A DNA stretch of 6,821 nucleotides from an uncultured Campylobacter sp. (GTDB taxonomy: Bacteria; Campylobacterota; Campylobacteria; Campylobacterales; Campylobacteraceae). A program made the position numbers and the translations under genes. Within the stretch, counting starts at the first letter, position 1. The number at the start of each line of letters is the position of its first letter. Where the stretch lies: the NCBI GenBank assembly GCA_900772495.1, contig CAAHEJ010000083.1:1-6821 (forward strand). Reading direction: 5' to 3'. The notes beneath the pieces are model-generated. The model was not told the DNA's origin and ran no database searches. It was given only the letters and a program-made list of their open reading frames with translations. Of the stretch, positions 1 to 6,175 are shown piece by piece.

Positions 1-124
1 CTTGCCTTGCGGGGCTTTTTACGCTTAACAACATTTATTTGCCACTTGCCTTGCGGGGCTTTTTACGCTTAACAACATTTATTTGCCACTTGCCTTGCGG
101 GGCTATGTTTAACAAACTCTACCA
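1..124. repeat. 44-bp tandem repeat, two full copies plus a degenerate third
   Basis: Copies begin at 1, 45 and 89. The first two (1-44 and 45-88) are identical over all 44 bases. The third matches exactly for its first 16 bases (89-104, starting CTTGCCTTGCGGGGCT). It then diverges and appears to lose several bases, but keeps a recognisable TTAACAA and a final CCA near 122-124. The array begins exactly at the window edge, so more copies may lie to the left. The unit is not a multiple of three and there is no variable spacer, so neither a coding repeat nor a CRISPR array fits. Each unit has a GGGGCTTTTT segment that looks like the right half of a terminator, but no matching left arm. The function is unknown. 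Confidence 0.85.
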
Positions 125-305
125 CAAAAACAAAGCGCAAAGCCTTGAATTTTGTCATATTGACAAATCTGTCATACTGACAAATTAATAAGAATTTATA
201 CCCATAAATCAACACTTTTGAGCAAAAAGAGCGATAAATTTACCCCAAACGCTTTTGTTTGAATTTTGCAAATTTTTAGCAAAATGCCCTAAATTTAGCG
301 CGATT
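125..305. other. Non-coding region downstream of tyrA
   Basis: This A+T-rich stretch lies between the tandem repeat and the tyrA stop codon. No open frame here has a plausible start and ribosome binding site. It contains the paired palindromes annotated separately and an A+T-rich inverted repeat (ATTTTGC at 263-269 with GCAAAAT at 279-285, 9-nt loop). The inverted repeat could slow transcription leaving tyrA, but no U-run follows it on the minus strand, so I do not call a terminator. A TATAAA box on the minus strand (200 down to 195) could be a leftward -10 element. No target gene is visible in the window. Confidence 0.6.
151..185. repeat. Two adjacent palindromes at 17-bp spacing, operator-like
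   Basis: The first palindrome is TTTGTCA-TAT-TGACAAA (151-167), with perfect 7-bp arms. The second is ATCTGTCA-TAC-TGACAAAT (167-185), with 8-bp arms carrying one mismatch. Both share the core TGTCA-n3-TGACA, and their centres (159 and 176) are 17 bp apart. They also read as a 17-bp imperfect direct repeat. Two dyads of the same core side by side are typical of sites for a dimeric transcription factor. A leftward TATAAA box at 200-195 would place them just downstream of its start point. I cannot assign the site to a known regulator. Confidence 0.6.
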
Positions 306-1142
306 TTATAGGATTTCGCGTAGGGTGTTTGCCTTGCTCATCCACGATTTAAGGGCTTTTTCGTCATTATTTGCTATCATTTGTTTGCAAAATTCTAGCT
401 CTTTTTGAAAATGCTCTATGCTTGAAATGAGGTTGTTTTTATTTTGGCTAAAAATGCTCTCCCACATTGCTGGGCTTGACTTTGCGATACGACTCATTCC
501 GCGAAATGAACCGCCTGCTAAATGCACTATGTCCTTTTTATCCTCTTCTTTCATCACAAAATTTGCCAGCGCAAAGCTTATGGCGTGGGGCAAATGCGAG
601 ATAATGGCTGCGTGATGGTCGTGTGAGGTGCTGTCCATAAAGACGATTTTCATTCCAAGATGAGAAAAAATCTCAACAGCCCGTTTTTGATGAGTATCAT
701 CAGCCGTTTCGCTGTCGCACAGCACGCACACCGCACCGCTGTAAAGCTCTTTAAAAGCTGCACTTGCACTGCTGTTTTCCGTGCCACACATAGGGTGAGC
801 GTAGATGATATGGGGCTTTAAAGCCTTTGGAGTGGCTTTGACTATCTTTGTTTTGGTGCTGCCAAGCTCAATGAGCGTGGTGCTTTGGGGCAGGTTTTCA
901 AGCTCTTTGACAAGAGAAACTATCGCATCAACAGGCGTTGCAAGCACTATTATGTCGCATTTTGCTAGCTCTTGCGGGTTAAATTCACTCATTAACTCGT
1001 GGATTAAGCCAAGTTTTAGGGCTAAATTTGCATTTTCTTTGTCTATATCATAACCCAAAACGCAGGAAATAAATTTATTTTCTTTAAGGCAAAGTCCCAA
1101 ACTACCGCCCATTAAGCCAAGCCCGACAATCGCTACTTTCAT
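306..1142 (-). CDS. tyrA: Prephenate dehydrogenase (TyrA)
   Basis: This enzyme catalyses NAD-dependent oxidative decarboxylation of prephenate to 4-hydroxyphenylpyruvate, the committed step to tyrosine, in the cytoplasm. The N-terminal Rossmann fold is clear: GLGLMGGS at residues 7-14, then an acidic GYD at 30-32 that favours NAD. The motifs HPMCGTE (116-122) and SHLPH (182-186) hold the conserved active-site histidines of the family, and FRGMSRIA lies in the C-terminal helical domain. At 278 residues it is monofunctional: there is no chorismate mutase domain and no ACT domain, so no tyrosine-sensing domain is visible. Two ATG codons lie in tandem at 1145 and 1142. I chose the inner one because the AAGGA site lies 6 nt before it but only 3 nt before the outer one. 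The gene is transcribed away from bamA and appears to be the only gene of its transcript in the window. Confidence 0.95.
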   Translation of the reverse strand: MKVAIVGLGLMGGSLGLCLKENKFISCVLGYDIDKENANLALKLGLIHELMSEFNPQELAKCDIIVLATPVDAIVSLVKELENLPQSTTLIELGSTKTKIVKATPKALKPHIIYAHPMCGTENSSASAAFKELYSGAVCVLCDSETADDTHQKRAVEIFSHLGMKIVFMDSTSHDHHAAIISHLPHAISFALANFVMKEEDKKDIVHLAGGSFRGMSRIAKSSPAMWESIFSQNKNNLISSIEHFQKELEFCKQMIANNDEKALKSWMSKANTLREIL

Positions 1143-1148
1143 CATTTA

Positions 1149-1153
1149 TCCTT
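1149..1153 (-). promoter_or_regulatory. Ribosome binding site of tyrA (decides the start)
   Basis: On the minus strand the sequence reads AAAGGATAAATGATG. The AAGGA lies 6 nt from the second ATG (1142) and 3 nt from the first (1145). The usual spacing favours the second, giving a protein that starts MKVAIVG. Confidence 0.65.
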
Positions 1154-1181
1154 TGCAAACTTTTTATTAAAGTTTTTAGGC

Positions 1182-1188
1182 TATTATA
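1182..1188. promoter_or_regulatory. Overlapping divergent -10 elements for bamA (+) and tyrA (-)
   Basis: The 7-bp string TATTATA reads as TATTAT on the plus strand (1182-1187) and as consensus TATAAT on the minus strand (1188-1183). Plus-strand upstream DNA contains the T-run of AGTTTTTAGG (1171-1180). The minus-strand box is preceded directly by TTTG. Starts placed 7 nt downstream of each box would fall near 1194 for bamA and 1176 for tyrA, about 18 bp apart, leaving short leaders of roughly 27 and 34 nt. No better -10 is apparent in the gap in either direction. The assignment rests on sequence match alone. Confidence 0.55.
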
Positions 1189-1220
1189 CAAATTTATTTT
1201 TGAATTTTAGGTAAAAATTG

Positions 1221-3446
1221 ATGAAAAAAATACTGAGCTTTTGCTTGTGCCTTTCTTTTGCTTGTGCTTTACCCTTGACGAAAGTTGAATTTGATGGGCT
1301 TAGTCAGCTTTCAGATGAAACGGCACTTCGCATTACAGGACTTAAAGTTGGCGAGGAATTCGATGCTGTCAAAATCAATCAAGCGATTTTGAACCTATAC
1401 GCGCAAAATTACTTTGATGATATTGCTGTGGAACAAAGCGGCACAGCACTTAAATTCATACTCAAACAAAGGCGAAGTATCGCGCGTATCAACATAACAG
1501 GTGTTGCGTCAAATGACAAAAAGCAAATCGATGAAGTATTAAACATAAAACAAGGCAATCTCTACGATGAGGGCGTTGTCAAAGAAGCGGCTGAGCGCAT
1601 AAGAATGTATTATGAGGTGCGAGGCTACTTTGATACTATCGTTGAGTATTCTACTGAGCCACTCACAAATTCATCGGGCTTGCAACTGAATTTTGAAGTC
1701 AATCGTGGCGAAAATATCATCATCAAAAATGTGCATTTAAGTGGGGCGCAAAAGCTTAGATATGGTGATGTCGAGCCTGTTATAGCCAACAAAGAAAGAG
1801 AATTTATGGGCTGGATGTGGGGGCGCAATGATGGCGAACTTCGCGCCTTTGAGCTTTCAAACGACAGCGCGAGGATAAGTGATGAGTATATGAAAAGAGG
1901 CTATTTAGATGTCAAGGTTTCTCCGCCTTTTTTAAGGGCTGATATGGACACTTATACGGCGGATTTGAGTTATTTTATCAAAGAGGGCGAGCGTTACAAA
2001 ATCACGGGCATTAGCATAGAAAATCCCGTCTTTGACAACGAGGCAAACGAAAAAAAAGTAAAAAAACTTAAAAGCAAAGTCGGCAAAATCGCAAATGTTG
2101 AAAAAATCCGCGCCGACATAGAAAGCATACAAACAGATACCGCAAATTTAGGCTATGCCTTTGCGCGCGTGTATCCTGACATACAAAAAAACGAATACAC
2201 ACAAGAAGCAAACATAGTTTTTCGCGTAATGCCAAATGAAAAAGTCTATATAAGAAATGTCATCATCACGGGCAACTCACGCACAAACGACAGAGTAGTG
2301 CGTAGAGAGCTTTATCTCACTGAGGGTGAGCTTTATCATAAAAGCGATTTAAGGGAGTCTAGCAACGCTTTGCGTAGAACTTCTTATTTTGATGATGTCA
2401 TTGTCAAGGAAGAACGCGTTGATGACACGCACCTTGATATCATCGTTGAGGTGAAAGAAGCTAGCACGGGCAGCATTTCAGGCGGTATAGGCTATGGCTC
2501 AACGGACGGGCTTTTGCTCAATGCTTCACTTTCTGATAGCAATATCTTTGGCACGGGCTTGCGAAGTGTCATTAGCGTGGATAGGAGCGAAACCTATCTT
2601 TCAGGGCGTATAGGGCTTACCAACCCACGCCTTTTTGACAGCCATTACAGCCTTGGCGGTAGCGTGTATGCAAATGAATACAGCTGGAACACCTATGAAA
2701 ACAAAACGCGCGGTTTTGACTTAACGCTTGGGCGTTCGTTTTGGCGGTATTTTAGCACAGGACTTACTTACAACCTAGAAACTAACGATATCTCGTGGAT
2801 AAGCTATCGTTTGCAAGCCATAGGTTATCGCACAGGTAAATCCTTAAAAAGCTCCATAACGCCATTTATCGGCTTTAACAACACTGATGATTATTATCTG
2901 CCCCGTTCTGGCTTTATCATCAGCACAAATTTAGAAATCGCTGGGGCTGGCGGGGACGAAAAATTTATTTCATCAAGCTCGAATTTCAACTGGTATCAAG
3001 GCTTAAAGGACTATATAGGGCTTGATTTAATCTTTCGCTATAAGGCTCGCTTTTATAAGCTTTGGGACACAGGCTATTTGCCCGTCAATCAGCGCATATT
3101 TTTGGGCGGCATAGGCTCGTTGCGTGGCTTTTCAAGTAGAACAGTAAGCCCAAAAAATGAATACGGCGATGAATACGGCGGCACAATCGCCTTTGCGAAT
3201 TCAGTGGAGCTTAGCTTTCCTATTATCAACCGCGTGAAATTGCGCGGTGCGCTTTTCTTTGACTATGGAGCTATCGATGAAAAGGTGTTTTTCGACCAAG
3301 ACAGCATTCAAAGATATAGCGTAGGCGTGTCGCTTGAATGGATAACGCCTATGGGACCGCTGCAATTTGTCTTTGCCAAACCGCTCAACCCAAAAGACGG
3401 CGATGACATAGAAAACTTTGAATTCACAATGGGAACGAGATTTTAG
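1221..3446 (+). CDS. bamA: Outer membrane protein assembly factor BamA (Omp85 family)
   Basis: This is the central component of the BAM machinery, which folds and inserts beta-barrel proteins into the outer membrane. The 741-residue product has a short signal peptide (MKK, then a hydrophobic core, with likely cleavage after residue 16 in ACA-LP). Five POTRA domains can be laid out at roughly 19-82, 83-161, 163-257, 258-338 and 340-413, each ending in a beta strand followed by a charged turn. The C-terminal barrel covers about 415-741. The loop-6 motif of Omp85 proteins is present as LRGF at 634-637, and the chain ends in phenylalanine (GTRF), the usual barrel signal. A TTG lies one codon upstream (1218), but ATG at 1221 is preferred. 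The Shine-Dalgarno site is weak (AGG at 1209-1211). POTRA4 contains a lysine-rich stretch encoded by two A-runs. The gene may be co-transcribed with the accD operon, since no clear terminator follows. Confidence 0.96.
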   Translation: MKKILSFCLCLSFACALPLTKVEFDGLSQLSDETALRITGLKVGEEFDAVKINQAILNLYAQNYFDDIAVEQSGTALKFILKQRRSIARINITGVASNDKKQIDEVLNIKQGNLYDEGVVKEAAERIRMYYEVRGYFDTIVEYSTEPLTNSSGLQLNFEVNRGENIIIKNVHLSGAQKLRYGDVEPVIANKEREFMGWMWGRNDGELRAFELSNDSARISDEYMKRGYLDVKVSPPFLRADMDTYTADLSYFIKEGERYKITGISIENPVFDNEANEKKVKKLKSKVGKIANVEKIRADIESIQTDTANLGYAFARVYPDIQKNEYTQEANIVFRVMPNEKVYIRNVIITGNSRTNDRVVRRELYLTEGELYHKSDLRESSNALRRTSYFDDVIVKEERVDDTHLDIIVEVKEASTGSISGGIGYGSTDGLLLNASLSDSNIFGTGLRSVISVDRSETYLSGRIGLTNPRLFDSHYSLGGSVYANEYSWNTYENKTRGFDLTLGRSFWRYFSTGLTYNLETNDISWISYRLQAIGYRTGKSLKSSITPFIGFNNTDDYYLPRSGFIISTNLEIAGAGGDEKFISSSSNFNWYQGLKDYIGLDLIFRYKARFYKLWDTGYLPVNQRIFLGGIGSLRGFSSRTVSPKNEYGDEYGGTIAFANSVELSFPIINRVKLRGALFFDYGAIDEKVFFDQDSIQRYSVGVSLEWITPMGPLQFVFAKPLNPKDGDDIENFEFTMGTRF

Positions 3447-3496
3447 CACGAAAGTAGGGAAAAAATTTGCGAAATTTACAAAAAAATTTAAGAATG

Positions 3497-3505
3497 TGCT
3501 ATAAT
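3497..3505 (+). promoter_or_regulatory. Extended -10 promoter for the accD operon
   Basis: TG at 3497-3498, one base, then a perfect TATAAT at 3500-3505 form the consensus extended -10 (TGnTATAAT). The upstream DNA is A/T-tract rich (AAATTTACAAAAAAATTTAAG) with no recognisable -35, as is usual for the main sigma factor of Campylobacter. Transcription would start near 3512, giving a leader of about 22 nt before the accD start. This could give the downstream genes expression independent of bamA. Confidence 0.75.
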
Positions 3506-3533
3506 TTTGCTTTTAAACCAAAAAGAGGATAAA

Positions 3534-4376
3534 ATGAATTTTTTAGACTTTTTTTCAGGCGTTCGCCGCAAGCAAGCCGAGCCAAATGAAGCTCCAAACC
3601 ACTGGATAAAGTGCAAAAACTGCAACGCGCTTATGTATTTTAAAGAAATTCAAGCGTGTTTGAGCGTTTGCCCTAAATGTGGCTACCACTTACGCATCAC
3701 CCCGCAAGAACGCATTGAAATGCTGTGCGATGAGGGTTCTTTTGTCGAATTTGACGCAAATTTAGAAGCCATTGACCCTTTGAAATTCGTAGATAGCAAA
3801 TCCTACAAAAAAAGACTTGAAGAAAACACCCAAAAAACAGGGCGCAAAAGCGCAGCCATAAGCGGAGAGTGCCTCATCGATGGGCGCAAGGTTCAGCTTG
3901 TCATTTTTGATTTTGCCTTTATGGGCGGCTCACTTGGCTCTGTGGAGGGCGAAAAGGTTGTCCGCGCCGTGCAAAGAGCCATAAAAACGCAAACTCCGCT
4001 TATCATCATCAGCGCATCAGGCGGTGCGAGAATGCAAGAAAGCACCTTTTCGCTTATGCAAATGAGCAAAACAAGCGCGGCTTTGAAGCTTTTAAGCGAA
4101 GAAAAACTGCCCTTTATCAGCGTTTTAACAGACCCGACAATGGGCGGAGTGAGCGCGAGTTTTGCCTTTTTGGGCGACATTATCATCGCTGAACCGGGCG
4201 CTTTGGTAGGCTTTGCAGGCGCAAGAGTGATAAAGCAAACTATCGGGACTGACTTGCCTGAGGGCTTTCAAAAGGCTGAATTTTTGCTTGAACACGGACT
4301 CATCGATGCTATCGTCCCAAGAAGCGAACACAAAAAATTCATCAGCCACTTTTTAGGGCTTTTTGCAAGGAAGTAG
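3534..4376 (+). CDS. accD: Acetyl-CoA carboxylase carboxyltransferase subunit beta (AccD)
   Basis: AccD is the zinc-binding half of the carboxyltransferase. With AccA it transfers the carboxyl group from biotin on AccB to acetyl-CoA, making malonyl-CoA for fatty acid and phospholipid synthesis. The 280-residue length is usual for the family. A four-cysteine zinc ribbon is complete at C27, C30, C46 and C49. The crotonase-type core follows, with the glycine-rich SASGGARMQES segment, DPTMGGVSASFA and the GFAGARVIKQT segment. The reading frame extends nine codons upstream to a TTG at 3507, but that would lie inside the promoter. ATG at 3534, preceded by AAGAGGA at 3523-3529, gives the normal N-terminus MNFLDFF. 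It heads a tight operon, with rlmH starting 1 nt after its stop. I see no accA in the window. Confidence 0.96.
   Translation: MNFLDFFSGVRRKQAEPNEAPNHWIKCKNCNALMYFKEIQACLSVCPKCGYHLRITPQERIEMLCDEGSFVEFDANLEAIDPLKFVDSKSYKKRLEENTQKTGRKSAAISGECLIDGRKVQLVIFDFAFMGGSLGSVEGEKVVRAVQRAIKTQTPLIIISASGGARMQESTFSLMQMSKTSAALKLLSEEKLPFISVLTDPTMGGVSASFAFLGDIIIAEPGALVGFAGARVIKQTIGTDLPEGFQKAEFLLEHGLIDAIVPRSEHKKFISHFLGLFARK
4367..4372 (+). promoter_or_regulatory. Ribosome binding site of rlmH inside the end of accD
   Basis: AAGGAA overlaps the last sense codons of accD and lies 5 nt before a GTG codon at 4378. It supports that GTG as the rlmH start over the in-frame TTG at 4363, and it implies that ribosomes finishing accD are well placed to restart on rlmH. 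Confidence 0.7.
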
Positions 4377-4377
4377 C

Positions 4378-4830
4378 GTGCGAATTTCACTCTTTTGTAT
4401 CCAAAAAAATGCGGCTGAATTTGCGCCCTTAAACGACAAATTTGCTAAACTTGTTTCAAACTACGCAAAATTAGAGCAGCTTTGCGTTTTTAACGCTAAA
4501 ATCAACGCCGCGCAAAAGCAAGGACAACTTGCCGCACAGCAAAGCTATGCTGAGCATTTAAAGCCTTATAAAAAGGGCTTTTGCGTGGTTTTAGATGAGG
4601 GCGGCAAAGAATTTACAAGCGTGGAATTTGCAAATTTACTCAAAGATAAAGGCGAAATTTCTTTTTTTATAGGCGGGGCTTTTGGCTTTGACAAGGGCTT
4701 TTTGAGCGAGTTTGACTTGGTGCTTTCGTTAAGCAAACTTACTTTGGCGCACCAAATGGCGAAAATTTTGCTTTTGGAGCAGCTTTATCGGGGCTTTTGT
4801 ATCTTACACAAACACCCTTATCACAAATAA
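4378..4830 (+). CDS. rlmH: 23S rRNA (pseudouridine-1915-N3)-methyltransferase RlmH
   Basis: RlmH is a SPOUT-class, SAM-dependent methyltransferase that acts on pseudouridine 1915 in helix 69 of 23S rRNA, on assembled 70S ribosomes. The 150-residue product is close to the family's usual length. It shows LDEGGKEFTS at 72-81, the glycine-rich SAM-site loop FFIGGAFG at 96-103 (the family often has GGPxG here), LSLSKLTLAHQMAK in the trefoil-knot region and the C-terminal HPYHK signature at 146-150. The start is GTG, chosen for its ribosome binding site and because it gives MRISLFCIQK, which fits the family's N-terminal strand. It begins 1 nt after the accD stop and ends 8 nt before the next gene, so coupled translation is likely. 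Confidence 0.93.
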   Translation: MRISLFCIQKNAAEFAPLNDKFAKLVSNYAKLEQLCVFNAKINAAQKQGQLAAQQSYAEHLKPYKKGFCVVLDEGGKEFTSVEFANLLKDKGEISFFIGGAFGFDKGFLSEFDLVLSLSKLTLAHQMAKILLLEQLYRGFCILHKHPYHK

Positions 4831-4838
4831 GGCAAAGT

Positions 4839-5192
4839 ATGGAAAAAACAGAGTTAGATAAATTTAAAGAGATTTTAGAGACGAGAAAAAGGGCGATTTT
4901 AGCCCAGCTTAATGACAACGCTCAGGATTTGCAGGGCTTGCAAGACAGCGCACCAAGCGATAGTGCTGATTTTAGCACTATCAACACCAGCTCACAAATC
5001 GAGCAGACTATTGCTGAGAATTTGAAAGAAGAATTAAGCGAAATCGCCCTTTCTTTAAACAAAATTCATCAAAACAAATTCGGCATTTGCGAGCTTTGCG
5101 AGGGAGATATTGATTTAAATCGCCTTAAAATCAAGCCCCACGCGAGGTATTGCATAAATTGCCGCGAAATCATCGAAAAGGAAAAGAAATGA
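4839..5192 (+). CDS. dksA: DksA/TraR-family C4 zinc-finger protein (DksA-like)
   Basis: Members of this family bind the secondary channel of RNA polymerase and, with ppGpp, adjust promoter output in the stringent response, lowering rRNA transcription. The 117-residue protein has an N-terminal helix, a linker and a second helix (about 53-80) that together form the expected coiled coil. A complete four-cysteine zinc finger follows at C84, C87, C105 and C108. The coiled-coil tip reads PSDSADFS: the two acidic residues of the DxxDxA motif appear as D41 and D44, but the alanine is replaced by serine (S46). It is shorter than E. coli DksA (151 residues). ATG at 4839 has AAGG 6 nt upstream at 4829-4832, part of which is the rlmH stop codon. 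A TTG at 4797 in the same frame lies within rlmH and is rejected. Whether it is a true DksA or a shorter relative cannot be settled here. Confidence 0.9.
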   Translation: MEKTELDKFKEILETRKRAILAQLNDNAQDLQGLQDSAPSDSADFSTINTSSQIEQTIAENLKEELSEIALSLNKIHQNKFGICELCEGDIDLNRLKIKPHARYCINCREIIEKEKK

Positions 5193-6175
5193 AAGTCAAA
5201 CTTTTTGTCTTTGCCAGCATCACCTATATGATAGTGCTTGGCGCATTTATTTTTACCATAAATGCCGAAAACTACACGCTTGAACTTGGCTCATACAGCC
5301 TAACCTTGCCCATAGTCATTTGGTTTTTGCTGCCTGTTTTTGTGCTTTTTGTCGTGGCGCTCGTGCATATGAGCTTTTATGGGCTTTTGCGCTACCTAAA
5401 ATACAAGCATTTTTTTGACGATGCGGACAAATTTGAAGCCCTTGCCTGCGAAGTGCTTTTGCAAAAGCCAAACCGCACGACTTTTAAAACCCAAGAATTC
5501 AAAAACGCCGCCGAACTTTGCAAGAGCGTTAAAACGCGCAAAAAAATCCCTAATTTTGCTAAATTTAACGAAGCTATCGAACTTTTAAACGAGCTTGATG
5601 AGGGCAAAAGCGTGAATTTAAGGAAGTTTAAGCTTGATGAGGACAACGCCTTGTGCGTGCAAAATGAAAACAACCGCATTAAAAACGACTTAAACTACGC
5701 CTTTTCGCGCATAAAAGGCAAAAAAGAATTTGAAGATGAAAGCGATTTGCTCGCCTTTGAAACGCTTTTGCAAAACGGCGATATGGCGCAAATTCAAAGC
5801 GTAAAGCTCACAAAAGACGCTTCCCAAAGGCTAGGACTCATAGAACGCTTTGAAAAAGGCACTTTGCAAATGAGCGGGGCTGAATTTGAAAGCCTTTTAA
5901 ACGCGGGCGGCTTTGATGAAAAGGACTTTTTAAACGCGGCGAAAATGAGCGTGAAAAAACTCAACCCAGACGCGCTCATAGCGGTGTTTAAGCGGCTTAA
6001 AAACACTTACCCAGAAGCCCTGCGCGCTTATCTTTATATCTTAGCTGAATTTTCGCTTTTTGATGAGCTTAGGCTTGAAATCGGCAACGACAAAACGCAT
6101 TTTAACGACTTTAAAATCGTCCTTTTAGCGCGTGAAAAAAATCAAAAAGTTGATTTAAACAAGCTTATTTGCTGA
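5189..6175 (+). CDS. Two-helix inner membrane protein, LapA-like N-terminus, cytoplasmic helical domain
   Basis: The protein has 328 residues. Two hydrophobic segments lie near the N-terminus, at about 5-25 and 40-60, joined by a short polar loop (NAENYTLELGSYSLT). They are followed by basic residues (RYLKYKH) that keep the rest in the cytoplasm. This layout, including the small beta-like loop, resembles the LapA-type domain. That is a by-eye resemblance only. The remaining 250 or so residues are charged, lysine- and glutamate-rich and predicted mostly helical. The section around FKRLKNTYPEALRAYLYILAEFSLFDELRLEI looks like TPR-type helix pairs. I recognise no catalytic motif. ATG at 5189 overlaps the previous stop as ATGA and has AAAGGA (5177-5182) 6 nt upstream. 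The position appears to match C. jejuni Cj0124c, an uncharacterised membrane protein. The function is unknown. Confidence 0.85.
   Translation: MKVKLFVFASITYMIVLGAFIFTINAENYTLELGSYSLTLPIVIWFLLPVFVLFVVALVHMSFYGLLRYLKYKHFFDDADKFEALACEVLLQKPNRTTFKTQEFKNAAELCKSVKTRKKIPNFAKFNEAIELLNELDEGKSVNLRKFKLDEDNALCVQNENNRIKNDLNYAFSRIKGKKEFEDESDLLAFETLLQNGDMAQIQSVKLTKDASQRLGLIERFEKGTLQMSGAEFESLLNAGGFDEKDFLNAAKMSVKKLNPDALIAVFKRLKNTYPEALRAYLYILAEFSLFDELRLEIGNDKTHFNDFKIVLLAREKNQKVDLNKLIC

Noticed and set aside
1..88. Short minus-strand open frames starting with ATG inside each 44-bp repeat
   Set aside because: They are under 20 codons, have no ribosome binding site, and the repeat length shifts frame from copy to copy.
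1..104. Possible CRISPR array in the left-edge repeats
   Set aside because: The 44-bp units abut directly and are identical across their whole length, so there are no variable spacers.
160..202. Rightward promoter with TTGACA at 160-165 as a -35 box
   Set aside because: No -10 lies at suitable spacing (TTAATA is 19 bp away), and no plus-strand gene follows until bamA. The TTGACA is explained as part of the palindrome.
263..285. Inverted repeat ATTTTGC/GCAAAAT as a tyrA terminator
   Set aside because: The stem is A+T-rich and no U-run follows in the direction of tyrA transcription.
418..1053. Plus-strand open frames opposite tyrA (418-615 and 805-1053)
   Set aside because: They are antisense shadows of a well-conserved gene, with no domain content and no ribosome binding site.
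2050..2066. Runs of 8 and 7 adenines in bamA as a phase-variation tract
   Set aside because: They encode a lysine-rich POTRA segment in a gene expected to be essential. Campylobacter phase variation usually uses long G/C tracts, and none occurs in the window.
3460..3476. AAATTT-GCG-AAATTT inverted repeat after bamA as a terminator
   Set aside because: The stem is six A/T pairs with a 3-nt loop and no U-run. It is better read as A+T-rich upstream DNA of the accD promoter.
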